Below, piece by piece: positions 46,635 to 56,594 of a stretch of 64,000 bases of DNA. The position numbers and the translations under genes were made by a program. The notes under the pieces were generated by a model, which saw only the letters and a list, made by a program, of their open reading frames with translations, ran no database searches and was not told where the DNA came from. Source of the DNA: Seleniivibrio woodruffii (GTDB lineage Bacteria > Chrysiogenota > Deferribacteres > Deferribacterales > Geovibrionaceae); NCBI RefSeq assembly GCF_029267515.1, contig NZ_JAJUIS010000001.1:1-64000 (forward strand), read 5' to 3'. Numbering within the stretch: the first letter of the stretch is position 1; each line of letters starts with the position of its first letter.

Positions 46635-47096
46635 TTAATTTTCCAGATTTACGATGTCGTCGTAGATATACTGGATATCCTTTTTATGGCAGGCAACGTC
46701 GTAGGCAAGGCGCATAAACGCTTCACCAGCTTCAGTCCCTTTGAATTTCTCTGCCATGGACTCGTAATACTTCATACTGGCGTCTTCGTGACGGATGGCG
46801 ATGAGCAGCAGTTCCTGAACGTTCAGAGTGTTTGTAACAACCTCCGGGTGCCCTGTTCTGCCAATGCCCAGATCTCTCAGCTTGCAGCTTGAGTCACGCC
46901 CAAGATTTTCAAGGCAGTCACACTTTATCGCCTCTTCTATGACGCTTTTGAACTTCTTTTTCGTCTCAATGAGTTCCTTGATTATCTCTTTGGAACTAAG
47001 CTCCGCAACGATATCCAGAAGTTTTTCATAAAAGTTCAGCGTAAGCTGCTCTTTCCTTGCCGCCTCGTTCAGTGCCTCAATAACCGTAGCTTCCAT
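46635..47096 (-). CDS. Ferritin-like helical protein
   Basis: 153 residues with a four-helix pattern: ALNEAARKEQLTLNFYEKLL at the N-terminus and IAIRHEDASMKYYESMAEKF later, each supplying Glu or His as in rubrerythrin-like diiron proteins. A central CDCLEN and SSCKL add cysteines. The diiron set is less complete than in the protein at 22002, so metal binding is uncertain. It is 9 nt downstream of nuoN and may be part of the nuo transcript. Confidence 0.7.
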   Translation of the reverse strand: MEATVIEALNEAARKEQLTLNFYEKLLDIVAELSSKEIIKELIETKKKFKSVIEEAIKCDCLENLGRDSSCKLRDLGIGRTGHPEVVTNTLNVQELLLIAIRHEDASMKYYESMAEKFKGTEAGEAFMRLAYDVACHKKDIQYIYDDIVNLEN

Positions 47097-47105
47097 CTTA
47101 ACTCC

Positions 47106-48545
47106 TTACACCAGCAGGTGTCTTACGAAGTTGATGAACGCTGTGGGGAAGAATCCCACGAACAGAACCATTACAACTCCGATAAAGCTGGTGATGAATG
47201 CGGAACGTCCGACAGTTGCCTCAACTTCATACTCAGGCTCGTTGAAGTACATGTAGATTGTGACTCTCATGTAGTAGTAGCAAGCAAGAGCTGAGTTAAG
47301 AGCACCGATAACAGCCAGCCAGATCATGTCGGCTTTCATAGCAGCCATGAAAATCTGGAACTTACCGATGAAGCCCGCAAGGGGAGGAATTCCCGCCAGA
47401 GAGAACATGAATATCAGCATACCGAGGGCATACAGAGGGTTCTTTTTGGCAAGTCCAGCGAAGCTCTCCAGACGCTCGTCCTCGACCATACCTTTGTTTT
47501 TCAGAATACCGAGCAGCGTGAACGCGCCGATGTTCATGAACACATAGATAAGAGAGTAAAGGGCGATTGCTCTGTAGCCTTCGGGATTCATGGCAACCAG
47601 ACCGATCATCATATAACCTGCGTGGGAGATTGCGGAATAAGCCAGCATTCTCTTAACGTTTGTCTGAGCAAGCGCCACAAGGTTACCGTATGTCATTGTA
47701 AGAACCGCGAGGATTGAGAAAAGGGGGACCCAAAGTCCTGCCGCGGGTTCAAGAGCTATGTAAACGAATCTGATAAGCGCCGCAAAAGCCGCTGCTTTGG
47801 GTGCTACGGTCATGAAGCCCGCAGCGGGTGTGGGTGCGCCCTGATAAACATCGGGTGCCCACATGTGGAAGGGAACAGCGGAAATTTTGAACGCAAAACC
47901 GGTAAGCATAAGGATGAGACCTATCTTAACGGTCATATTGTCGGCAACCAGTCCGCTTTTCAGCACTTCAGATATCTGAAGATAGTTAAGCGTGCCGGTA
48001 GCACCGTAAACATATGTCATACCGAACAGGAGCATTGCGGAAGAGAAAGCACCGATGATGAAGTATTTAACTCCCGCCTCGGATGAACGCATCTCATTCT
48101 TGTTGAATCCTGCAAGTACATACATTGCGATTGCCATGGTCTCAAGACCGACATAGAAAATCGTAAGGTCGAACGCGGAAACCATGAACATCATACCAAG
48201 TATGCTGAAGAACATGATTGTATAAAATTCGCCTTTCAGAATCCCTTTGTCTTTAAGGTACTCAACAGAGCCGAGTGTGGTCAGTGTGTACGCAAGAGCG
48301 AAGATCACAAAGAACACATATGAGAAGTTATCCCACATAAGCATGTTGTTGAAACCAAGGTACTTGCCGCCCACCTGAGGGTTGGTCAGAAGAGCGGTTA
48401 TAAGCAGGAAGGCTATACCGAAGTAGCCGACCATGGACTTCTTCTCTTTTTTGGTCATAACGTCGAGCACGACCAGAATCAGACCGAAGATGGTCATCAG
48501 CACTTCGGGAAAAATTGATTGCAGGTTCATCATAAAGTTCTGCAT
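47106..48545 (-). CDS. nuoN: NADH-quinone oxidoreductase subunit N
   Basis: Antiporter-like membrane subunit of complex I, 479 residues, about 14 helices. KISAVPFHMWAPDVYQGAPTP and RMLAYSAISHAGYMMIG are diagnostic. Start at 48545, preceded by GGGGG/GCG-rich sequence after the nuoM stop; the frame extends to 48575 inside nuoM. Last proton-pumping gene of the operon. Confidence 0.96.
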   Translation of the reverse strand: MQNFMMNLQSIFPEVLMTIFGLILVVLDVMTKKEKKSMVGYFGIAFLLITALLTNPQVGGKYLGFNNMLMWDNFSYVFFVIFALAYTLTTLGSVEYLKDKGILKGEFYTIMFFSILGMMFMVSAFDLTIFYVGLETMAIAMYVLAGFNKNEMRSSEAGVKYFIIGAFSSAMLLFGMTYVYGATGTLNYLQISEVLKSGLVADNMTVKIGLILMLTGFAFKISAVPFHMWAPDVYQGAPTPAAGFMTVAPKAAAFAALIRFVYIALEPAAGLWVPLFSILAVLTMTYGNLVALAQTNVKRMLAYSAISHAGYMMIGLVAMNPEGYRAIALYSLIYVFMNIGAFTLLGILKNKGMVEDERLESFAGLAKKNPLYALGMLIFMFSLAGIPPLAGFIGKFQIFMAAMKADMIWLAVIGALNSALACYYYMRVTIYMYFNEPEYEVEATVGRSAFITSFIGVVMVLFVGFFPTAFINFVRHLLV

Positions 48546-48555
48546 TTCACGCCCC

Positions 48556-50052
48556 CTACTGCATTGCCACTGCAACGGTGTTCATATGCTCAACAAGTTT
48601 TGCGACACTTGCGTGCATATAAGACTGGAATGTCTCAGGGTACATACCGACCCAGAACACTATTATAAGCAGCGGGAATATGTAGATTACTTCTCTCAGG
48701 TTCATATCGGCGAGGTTTTCCCATCTCTTGTTAAGGCTCTGATAAAGAACCCTCTGGAACATCCACAGCATGTACACGGCGGAGAAAATCACGCCGATTG
48801 CAGCAAGAATAGCCCAGTCGGAGAACGCTTCAAACGCGCCCACAAGAACAAGGAATTCACCGATGAAGGCTCCCATTGAGGGAAGACCTATAGAAGCCAT
48901 TGTAAAGATAAGGAAAATTGTAGCGTATACGGGAACGCTGGCAGCGATACCGCCGTAGTCCGCTATCTCCCTTGTATGGGTTCTTTCATAAATCAGACCT
49001 ATCAGAAGGAACAGCGCGCCGGTGATGATACCGTGGTTGAACATCTGAAGGATACCGCCTTCGATACCCGCCTGATTAAGAGCATAGATACCAAGGGTTA
49101 CAAAACCCATGTGTGAAACCGATGAGTAAGCTACCAGTTTCTTGATGTCTTTCTGAACCATCGCAACAAGCGCACCGTAGATGATAGCAATTACGGAAAG
49201 AACCGCAACAGCAGGCATCAGCTTGATTGCCGCGTAAGGAGTCATAGGCAGACAGAAACGGAGCATACCGTATGTACCCATTTTCAGCAGTACGCCCGCC
49301 AGAATAACTGAACCGGCTGTAGGTGCCTCAACGTGTGCATCGGGAAGCCATGTATGCACGGGGAACATCGGGACTTTGATTGCAAAGCCGAGGAAGAACA
49401 CCGCGAATACTATCATCTGGAATCCCTTGCCGTACATTCCGTACTGCTCGGTGATTTTCAGGATGTCGAATGTGTAGTTGCCTGTGATCTGACCGTGTGT
49501 GTAGTACAGTGCGATGATTGCAAGCATCATCAGAACTGAACCGGCAAGTGTGTATATGAAGAACTTCACCGCAGCGTAAACTCTGCGCTTTCCGCCCCAT
49601 ACACCGATTATCAGATACATGGGTATCAGCATCGCTTCCCAGAAGATATAGAACAGGAAGAAGTCGAGCGCAAGGAAAGTACCTATCATACCTGTTTCAA
49701 GAACAAGCATCGCTATGTAGAACTCTTTCTGTCTCTTCTGGATGTATGTGAATGAACCCAGAATTGCTATCATTGTAAGCAGTGTTGTCAGGAAAATCAT
49801 AAGTATGGATATACCGTCGACGCCCAGGAAATACTGTACGCCGATGGACTTTATCCACCATGCTTTTTCAACAAACTGCATACCTGCTTCGTTTTTGTCG
49901 AAGTTTGCCATAAGCGGAATCGAGATGATAAACTCGATAACGCTGGCTATAAATGCTGCCCACATGGAGCTTTTGCCCTTCCTGAAGAAAATCAGGATGA
50001 ACAGTGCTGCCGCAAGCGGGAAGAAAATCAGTAAGCTGAGTATGTGTTGCAT
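48556..50052 (-). CDS. nuoM: NADH-quinone oxidoreductase subunit M
   Basis: 498 residues, antiporter-like proton-pumping subunit. It has KVPMFPVHTWLPDAHVEAPT and KKLVAYSSVSHMGFVTLG, with the conserved Lys and His of the proton path. nuoL lies 16 nt upstream and nuoN follows. Confidence 0.97.
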   Translation of the reverse strand: MQHILSLLIFFPLAAALFILIFFRKGKSSMWAAFIASVIEFIISIPLMANFDKNEAGMQFVEKAWWIKSIGVQYFLGVDGISILMIFLTTLLTMIAILGSFTYIQKRQKEFYIAMLVLETGMIGTFLALDFFLFYIFWEAMLIPMYLIIGVWGGKRRVYAAVKFFIYTLAGSVLMMLAIIALYYTHGQITGNYTFDILKITEQYGMYGKGFQMIVFAVFFLGFAIKVPMFPVHTWLPDAHVEAPTAGSVILAGVLLKMGTYGMLRFCLPMTPYAAIKLMPAVAVLSVIAIIYGALVAMVQKDIKKLVAYSSVSHMGFVTLGIYALNQAGIEGGILQMFNHGIITGALFLLIGLIYERTHTREIADYGGIAASVPVYATIFLIFTMASIGLPSMGAFIGEFLVLVGAFEAFSDWAILAAIGVIFSAVYMLWMFQRVLYQSLNKRWENLADMNLREVIYIFPLLIIVFWVGMYPETFQSYMHASVAKLVEHMNTVAVAMQ

Positions 50053-50068
50053 GATATTTCCGTCCCCC

Positions 50069-51991
50069 TTACACAGTGTAGAACAGTGCCACCAGCGCTA
50101 TCACACCGACAACCATTGTCAATATGTAAGTCTGGATGCGTCCTGTCTGCACATATCTTATTACTCCGCCGAACCACATCGGAACACGTCCGAATGCGTT
50201 TACGATGAAGTCTATGACGTTAACGTCTATAGCTCTCCAGAGTACAACGTTGGAAAGCATTACTATGGGATGAACGAACAGGAAATCGTACAGCTCGTCG
50301 AAGTACCACTTGTTAAGCAGGAACTTGTGAACGGGTTTGAACGTTTTCACTGTCTTCTCCGGAAGTACCGGATAGAACTTCACATAGAACAGGTATGCAA
50401 CTGTAATACCCGCAACCGCGATAACGATTGAAAGTATCATAAGCGCCTGTGCGGTCGCGTGGCTCATGTGATGCTCGTGAGCATGTGCAGGAGTCAGAAC
50501 CGGTCCGAGGAACTTATGGATGTAACCTGCCTCAAGGGGATAGCCGAATACCATACCGACAAGCACTGAAAGGATGGCGAGGAACACAAGGGGACCTGCC
50601 ATTGTCCAGGGTGACTCGTGTGCATGGTCGTGCAGGTGATGGTCTCTGGGTTCACCTTCAAACACAAGGAAGTAGCTTCTGAACATGTAGAAAGCTGTCA
50701 TACCCGCAACAGCAGTTGCGATTCCCCATGATATTGTGTGACCGCCTGCAAAAGTGAATGCAAGGATCTCATCTTTTGACCAGAAACCTGCCAGCGGAGG
50801 AATACCTGCGATTGCGATACAACCGATGAGGTATGTCCAGCGCGTAACCGGCATTTTCTTTTTAAGACCGCCCATAACCCTTACGTCGAGGTTGTCGTGC
50901 ATAGCGTGCATAACAGAACCGGAGCAAAGGAAGAGCAGACCTTTGAACATCGCGTGTGTGAAAAGGTGGAAAATCGCTGAAACATATGCGCCTACACCGG
51001 TTGCCATGATCATGTAACCGAGCTGAGACACTGTTGAGTAAGCGAGTATTCTTTTAAGGTCGTACTGTGTAAGACCGATGGATGCGCCGAGGAATGCTGT
51101 CATTGTACCTGCGAAGATGACAAAGCTGCTTGTCATGTGCGCTTCGGCAAAAAGAGCGTTACAGCGTGCAACCATATATACCCCTGCGGTAACCATTGTT
51201 GCCGCGTGGATAAGTGCTGAAACGGGAGTAGGACCTTCCATCGCATCGGGCAGCCATGTGTGCAGCGGGAACTGAGCAGATTTACCCATCGCGCCGCAGA
51301 ACAGTCCGAAGGTCATAAGGTCGATAAGGGAGAACTCCATACCGAATACGGTATAGGTCACCTCTTTGATATGGTGGATAGCCTCAGCGTTGAAAGCGTC
51401 GGAGTAGTTAAGGCTTCTGAATGTGAAGATAACCAGAAGGAGTCCCACATAGAAACCGAAGTCGCCGATTCTGTTCATTACGAAGGCTTTCTTACAAGCG
51501 TCAGCAGCGCTCTTCTTGAAGAACCAGAAACCGATAAGCAGGTATGAAGACAGACCCACAAGTTCCCAGCCCACAAAGAGCATCATGAAGTTGTTTCCAA
51601 GCACCAGCACAAGCATTGAAAGGGTGAATACTGAAAGATATGTGAAAAATCTCCAGTAGCCTTTGTCACCGTGCATGTATCCCATGGAGTAGATGTGCAC
51701 CATCAGAGATATTGTTGTAACAACTATAAGCATTATGGACGACAGCGGGTCTACAAGTATCCCGAAGGGAACTTCGAGTTTGCCCGCAATTACCCAGGTG
51801 TAGAGTGTTCCGTCTACCGTTAAACCTTGTGTGGATACAAGGTAGAACAGTATAAGAGCGCAGACGAAGGACACACCAACACCCGCTATGGCAACCGCCG
51901 GTGCCGCATTCTTGATATAACGTCTTCCGAAAAGTCCGTTAATCAGAAAGGCAACCAACGGTCCAAGTAGTGTTAATACTGCAAAGATCAT
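50069..51991 (-). CDS. nuoL: NADH-quinone oxidoreductase subunit L
   Basis: 640 residues, largest antiporter-like subunit. KSAQFPLHTWLPDAMEGPTP and KRILAYSTVSQLGYM mark the core; the C-terminus has the long lateral helix region and a final membrane helix. A His-rich loop (HDHAHESPW, AHEHHMSHA) between helices is a local feature. Confidence 0.97.
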   Translation of the reverse strand: MIFAVLTLLGPLVAFLINGLFGRRYIKNAAPAVAIAGVGVSFVCALILFYLVSTQGLTVDGTLYTWVIAGKLEVPFGILVDPLSSIMLIVVTTISLMVHIYSMGYMHGDKGYWRFFTYLSVFTLSMLVLVLGNNFMMLFVGWELVGLSSYLLIGFWFFKKSAADACKKAFVMNRIGDFGFYVGLLLVIFTFRSLNYSDAFNAEAIHHIKEVTYTVFGMEFSLIDLMTFGLFCGAMGKSAQFPLHTWLPDAMEGPTPVSALIHAATMVTAGVYMVARCNALFAEAHMTSSFVIFAGTMTAFLGASIGLTQYDLKRILAYSTVSQLGYMIMATGVGAYVSAIFHLFTHAMFKGLLFLCSGSVMHAMHDNLDVRVMGGLKKKMPVTRWTYLIGCIAIAGIPPLAGFWSKDEILAFTFAGGHTISWGIATAVAGMTAFYMFRSYFLVFEGEPRDHHLHDHAHESPWTMAGPLVFLAILSVLVGMVFGYPLEAGYIHKFLGPVLTPAHAHEHHMSHATAQALMILSIVIAVAGITVAYLFYVKFYPVLPEKTVKTFKPVHKFLLNKWYFDELYDFLFVHPIVMLSNVVLWRAIDVNVIDFIVNAFGRVPMWFGGVIRYVQTGRIQTYILTMVVGVIALVALFYTV

Positions 51992-52000
51992 AACCTACCT

Positions 52001-52303
52001 CTATCCTCTCATAGTATTAATTTCATCAGCGTTGATGGTCTGTTTGTTTCTGAACAGTGAAATGAACAGAGCCAGACCGACAGCGGCTTCCGCAGCGGCA
52101 ACAGCCATGACGAAGACGATGAAAATCTGTCCTGTCATCTGCTGAAGATAGCTTGAAAAGGCTGCGAGGTTGATGTTAACCGCGTTAAGCATAAGCTCCA
52201 GCGACATAAACATAACGATGAGGTTTCTGCGTATCAGAACACCCGCAACGCCGATGCTGAAGATTATTGCGCTAAGGACAAGATAATGTGCCAAAGTCAG
52301 CAT
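52001..52303 (-). CDS. nuoK: NADH-quinone oxidoreductase subunit K
   Basis: 100 residues, three helices. [29 protein letters not shown] contains the conserved Glu and Asn of Nuo[14 protein letters not shown] carries the second Glu. Full length. Confidence 0.96.
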   Translation of the reverse strand: MLTLAHYLVLSAIIFSIGVAGVLIRRNLIVMFMSLELMLNAVNINLAAFSSYLQQMTGQIFIVFVMAVAAAEAAVGLALFISLFRNKQTINADEINTMRG

Positions 52304-52314
52304 CCTTAACCCCC

Positions 52315-52827
52315 TTAATCCTTTTTCGCTATTACTATCGCGCCTATCATGGCAACCAACAGAAGGATTGAAGCCACTTCAAAGGGTACGATATATTGTG
52401 TAAACATGACCGCTCCGAAGGCTTTCACGTTTGAAAGACCTTCCGGAAGGTTCATTCCGCTCATCTGAGCCGATTTGATAACGCCTGTTCCCATGAGAGT
52501 CATGACGAACTGCAGGAAAAGAACCAGAGCAACCACAGAGCCGAGGATAACCTTTGCAGGCACCTTGATAAACCCTGTTGATTTCGGGTTGAGCAGCATC
52601 ACAACAAACATATAAAGAACCAGAATCGCTCCCGCGTATACCATAACCTGAATGGCAGCGATATATTCAGCATCAAGCTGAATAAATATGCCGGCCACCG
52701 CAAAAAAGGTCAGAAGCATCCAAAGTGCGGAGTGGACAGGGTTCTCTCTGGTCACCATGAAAAGGGAGGCGACCACGGCAGTGATGCCCAGCACCCAAAA
52801 TCCTACATTCATGAAGATTTCGTTCAT
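52315..52827 (-). CDS. nuoJ: NADH-quinone oxidoreductase subunit J
   Basis: 170 residues, five helices. [20 protein letters not shown] and [20 protein letters not shown] (with the pi-bulge helix) identify NuoJ. Its ATG overlaps the nuoI stop by 4 nt. Confidence 0.96.
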   Translation of the reverse strand: MNEIFMNVGFWVLGITAVVASLFMVTRENPVHSALWMLLTFFAVAGIFIQLDAEYIAAIQVMVYAGAILVLYMFVVMLLNPKSTGFIKVPAKVILGSVVALVLFLQFVMTLMGTGVIKSAQMSGMNLPEGLSNVKAFGAVMFTQYIVPFEVASILLLVAMIGAIVIAKKD

Positions 52828-53318
52828 TGCTGTACTCCTTCCACAAGTTTCTTTTTAAGATGCTTGTTTTTCCAGTTGCCTTCCAAATTGTCCTTGTAGT
52901 TCATGGAAAGGGTTTTCATGTTTATAACATAGCCGCTTCTGTCGGAAGCAACCGTGTTCCACTCCCAGCCCATGTGGATGGCGTCAACGGGGCAGACCTC
53001 TTCGCAGTATCCGCAGTAGATACATCTGGAAAGATCAAGCTCATATTTTCTTATAAGCCTTTCGCCGTTAGGTCCGCAGTCTGTTTCAATGTGTATGCAC
53101 TCGGAAGGGCACACTTTCTGGCACAGGTAGCAGCCGACGCATTTTGTGCGTCCGTCGGCGTGTGTCTTAATATACTGTATACCTCTGAAACGATCCTGAA
53201 TGGGTGTCGCCTCGAAGGGGTATCTGTATGTCACGGGTTTCTTGAACATGTGGCTCAGAGTTATTCCGAGACCCTGAAGAATCTCCGTGAAAAAGATTGT
53301 TTCAAATACGTTCTTCAT
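52824..53318 (-). CDS. nuoI: NADH-quinone oxidoreductase subunit I
   Basis: 164 residues of the peripheral arm with two [4Fe-4S] motifs, CVGCYLCQKVCPSECI and CIYCGYCEEVCPVDAI, carrying clusters N6a and N6b toward NuoB. The long N-terminal segment before the motifs is of normal length for bacterial NuoI. Confidence 0.97.
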   Translation of the reverse strand: MKNVFETIFFTEILQGLGITLSHMFKKPVTYRYPFEATPIQDRFRGIQYIKTHADGRTKCVGCYLCQKVCPSECIHIETDCGPNGERLIRKYELDLSRCIYCGYCEEVCPVDAIHMGWEWNTVASDRSGYVINMKTLSMNYKDNLEGNWKNKHLKKKLVEGVQQ

Positions 53319-53327
53319 GATTCACCT

Positions 53328-54287
53328 CTAGTTCCTGATCGCATACACAACGATGCTGGTGATCAGCAGGTTGGCGAGTGCGATCGGAATGAGTACTTTC
53401 CAGCCGAGATTCATGAGCTGGTCGAATCTTAATCTGGGGAGAGTTGCTCTCAGCCACAGGAAGAAGAACATGAATGCCAGCATCTTGATGAGGAACCATA
53501 CCAGCGGGGGAAGAAGCGGTCCGGTGTAGCCTCCGAGGAACAGAATCGCACACATGCTGGATACGACGTACATGTTTGCATATTCGCCAAGGAAGAACAT
53601 TGCGAATCTCATACCTGAGTATTCAACGTGGAAACCGGCAACCAGTTCTGTTTCCGCCTCCGGAAGGTCAAAGGGCGCTCTGTTTGTCTCGGCAACCGCA
53701 GAAATAGAATAGATGACAAAAGCCACGAACTGCGGAATGAAGAACCAGAGACCTCTTTGTGCCTCAGTAATCTCTTTAAGGTTCAGTGAACCTGCCAGAA
53801 GAACAGGACCGAGTATTGACAAACCCATTGCTGTTTCATAGCTGATTATCTGCGCGGATGAACGCAGAGAACCGAGAGTTGCATACTTTGAGTTCGATGC
53901 CCAGCCTGACATAATGATACCGTATACGCCGACTGATGACAGTGCCAGAACATAAAGCACTCCCACGTTAATGTCTGCTACGACAATGTTGGGCGCAAAA
54001 GGTATAACCGCAAAGGCTGCGATTCCGGGAACCATGCCGAGAAAAGGAGCTACATAAAAGACTGGTTTGTCAACCATATCCGGAGTCATATCCTCTTTCG
54101 ACATCAGTTTCAGACCGTCAGCCAGGGGTTGCAGAAGTCCCATGGGACCTGTGTGCACGGGACCAAGCCTCACCTGCATGTGACCGATAACCTTACGTTC
54201 GGCATAGGTCATGTAGGCAACGCCGGTAAGCACGCATACAACGATAATCAGTATCTTGATTAGTGTAAATACAATCGCGAGTACCAT
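53328..54287 (-). CDS. nuoH: NADH-quinone oxidoreductase subunit H
   Basis: 319 residues, eight helices, forming part of the quinone chamber. It has ERKVIGHMQVRLGPVHTGP and AETNRAPFDLPEAETELVAGF, both hallmarks of NuoH. Spaced 10 nt from nuoI. Confidence 0.97.
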   Translation of the reverse strand: MVLAIVFTLIKILIIVVCVLTGVAYMTYAERKVIGHMQVRLGPVHTGPMGLLQPLADGLKLMSKEDMTPDMVDKPVFYVAPFLGMVPGIAAFAVIPFAPNIVVADINVGVLYVLALSSVGVYGIIMSGWASNSKYATLGSLRSSAQIISYETAMGLSILGPVLLAGSLNLKEITEAQRGLWFFIPQFVAFVIYSISAVAETNRAPFDLPEAETELVAGFHVEYSGMRFAMFFLGEYANMYVVSSMCAILFLGGYTGPLLPPLVWFLIKMLAFMFFFLWLRATLPRLRFDQLMNLGWKVLIPIALANLLITSIVVYAIRN

Positions 54288-54313
54288 TCCCTACCTCTTA
54301 TCTATAACTTTCA

Positions 54314-56575
54314 TTACTTTACAATATCAGCCCTGAGGCTCTTTCCGTTACAGAAGATGCCGGCTGTTGCAACAAAGTCCTCCGGCAGCGCTATGCAGCC
54401 TTTGGATACTTTCTTTTCTATTTCGACAAGAAACTCACCTTCAAATCCCTCGCCTTTAACTTTCACCCTGTCCTTAGACTTGATGCCAAGTTCTTTCGCG
54501 TCTTCAACGCCGATTTCAAGCATCGGTTCGCCGTAGACCTTCGCGAGGTCGGGAGACCATCTTGTGAAAGAGCCTGAGTGGAGTCTGAGGCTGGCGGGAT
54601 AAAGGAAGAATCTGCCTTTACCTTTCGCCTTGCCGTCTGTTGCAGCGACTTCACCCGCAAAGACATAAGGGTAGGAAACCACGCCGCCGTCCCAGTTGAT
54701 ACCTGAGTAAAGCGGAACTTCCTTCTCTATCATGCCTCTTACGGCATTTGCATCGGCGGGAAGCTGTGCTCCGAGTCCTTTCGCAATGGCGGAAACGACA
54801 CAGGCGTCAGTGTTGACACCTTTATCAACCGCTTTTTCGATGGACTGGACGCGTCCCTCAAGGTTTGTGAATGAACCGCTCTTCTCTGCGAAGGTTGCAA
54901 CGGGAATGTAAACGTTAGACATTGCCGCAGTTTCGCTCATGAAGGGGTCTGTAACCAGCAGAAGCTCAAGCCCTGCCGCCTTGGAAGCCGATTTTGTCCA
55001 AACGGATCTCGCAGACAGGTTTTCACCCAGAACCACAACGGCTTTGAACTTGCCGGACTCAAGTCCTTTTGCAAATTCTGTCGCGCATTTGGCTCCGAAG
55101 CCCATGTCAACGATACCCACTGAGTTGTTTTTGGATTTCGCGGGAACAACTTTAACTTTCGCACAGGCTTTTTTGATGTCCTGAGCAATTTTAACGTCCG
55201 CTTTGTTATAGGGATCAAACACAACCACGGGTCTTTCGGCTTTTGTAAGTTTTGCAGCCCATTCGGAATATTCGTTGGAAGCTCCGGCAACCGCAGCAGC
55301 GTAGCTTTCCATAGAGGCTCTAACCTCATCGGGATTGCCTGTCACGAATTTTTTGGCAACTCTTTTAAGAGCTGTGTATCCGGGGTAGAACACTGCAAGG
55401 GGAGCTGAGCCCATTCTTGCCGCATGTCTTACAGCCAGACCGAGAATCGGGTTTGATTCAGTCACGTCTATGTTAAGAACAGTAACGCAGTCGCTGTTCT
55501 CAACTTCCTCAAGTGTCGCTTCGGGATAAACCTCTTCAGACTCTGTGGAGAACAGGTTTGATGTTCCCAGAACGTCTTTTGCGAGTTTGCCCGCAAGGAA
55601 AGCCTCTTCGTTGGTCAGTCTGGGGGAGACAACAACGGCTATTGCGTCAGCGCCTGCCGTATCTTTGACCTTTCTGAGTTTTTCCACAGCAACTTCAACC
55701 GCTTCGTTAAACGACACCTTTTTGGATTCTCCGCCCGCTTTAACAACAGCTTCAGACTGACGCTTGATGCTGTTGATAAATTCGAAGCCGAAACGTCCTT
55801 TAGCGCACATATAACCATGGTTGATGCCCTCTGCGGGGCTTTCTTTCATACGGAAGACCTCGTTGCCTTCGTAGTCGATGTCAACTGTACAGCCGCAGGA
55901 GCAGAGTCCGCAGACTGATTTGACACGCTCAAGGTTCCACGGTCTGTTTTTGAACAGGTAGATTCTGTTGTTAAGTGAACCCACGGGGCATACGCTGATG
56001 CACTGTCCGCAGTATTCACAGTTCCACGGCTGTTCAAAGGATGTACCTATTATCGTATCAGTACCTCTGTTCAGGAAGCTGATAGCCTGAATGTTGACAA
56101 CTTCGTCGCAGATACGCACGCAGCGTCCGCAGAGAACGCATCTGTCGATGTCCCTTTCGATAAAGGGGTTTGTATGGTCAACGGGTGTGTCGTTGGGTTT
56201 CGCGTCGAAACGAACCTTCGTCACTCCCACTTCATAGGTAAGGTCCTGCAGAGTACACTCACCGCCCTTGTCGCAGACGGGACAGTCCAGAGGGTGATTG
56301 ATAAGAAGCAGCTCGATGGCTGTCTTGCGCACTCTGGAAAGTTTCTCCGAACGGGTGATGATTTCCATTTTGTCCGTTACGGGTGTTGTACAGGCGGCCT
56401 GAAGTTTGGGGTTGTTCACCTGCTCCACAAGGCAGACCCTGCAAGCACCGAAAGGATTAAGACGAGAGTCATGGCAAAGTGTCGGGATAGTGACACCCGC
56501 CTCCTTAGCGGCGTCGAGGATGAGCGTATTAGGAGCTACCTGTACCTCTTTTCCGTCAATTTTTACAGTAACCAT
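54314..56575 (-). CDS. nuoG: NADH-quinone oxidoreductase subunit G
   Basis: 753 residues. N-terminal [2Fe-2S] ferredoxin domain (CRVCLVEQ, CPVCDKGGECTLQ), His-Cys3 cluster region, two [4Fe-4S] motifs (CVLCGRCVRICDE, CEYCGQCISVCPVG), then a molybdopterin-oxidoreductase-like domain beginning CGLCSCGCTVDIDYEG with an extra cluster site. The C-terminal part is divergent, as usual, and not expected to bind molybdenum. Confidence 0.96.
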   Translation of the reverse strand: MVTVKIDGKEVQVAPNTLILDAAKEAGVTIPTLCHDSRLNPFGACRVCLVEQVNNPKLQAACTTPVTDKMEIITRSEKLSRVRKTAIELLLINHPLDCPVCDKGGECTLQDLTYEVGVTKVRFDAKPNDTPVDHTNPFIERDIDRCVLCGRCVRICDEVVNIQAISFLNRGTDTIIGTSFEQPWNCEYCGQCISVCPVGSLNNRIYLFKNRPWNLERVKSVCGLCSCGCTVDIDYEGNEVFRMKESPAEGINHGYMCAKGRFGFEFINSIKRQSEAVVKAGGESKKVSFNEAVEVAVEKLRKVKDTAGADAIAVVVSPRLTNEEAFLAGKLAKDVLGTSNLFSTESEEVYPEATLEEVENSDCVTVLNIDVTESNPILGLAVRHAARMGSAPLAVFYPGYTALKRVAKKFVTGNPDEVRASMESYAAAVAGASNEYSEWAAKLTKAERPVVVFDPYNKADVKIAQDIKKACAKVKVVPAKSKNNSVGIVDMGFGAKCATEFAKGLESGKFKAVVVLGENLSARSVWTKSASKAAGLELLLVTDPFMSETAAMSNVYIPVATFAEKSGSFTNLEGRVQSIEKAVDKGVNTDACVVSAIAKGLGAQLPADANAVRGMIEKEVPLYSGINWDGGVVSYPYVFAGEVAATDGKAKGKGRFFLYPASLRLHSGSFTRWSPDLAKVYGEPMLEIGVEDAKELGIKSKDRVKVKGEGFEGEFLVEIEKKVSKGCIALPEDFVATAGIFCNGKSLRADIVK

Positions 56576-56594
56576 ACTGAGTCTCTCCTCTGCC

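Noticed and set aside
54937-55329. 130-codon frame inside nuoG on the same strand
   Set aside because: Out of frame with a well-supported gene, Lys/Pro/Leu-rich, no ribosome site.
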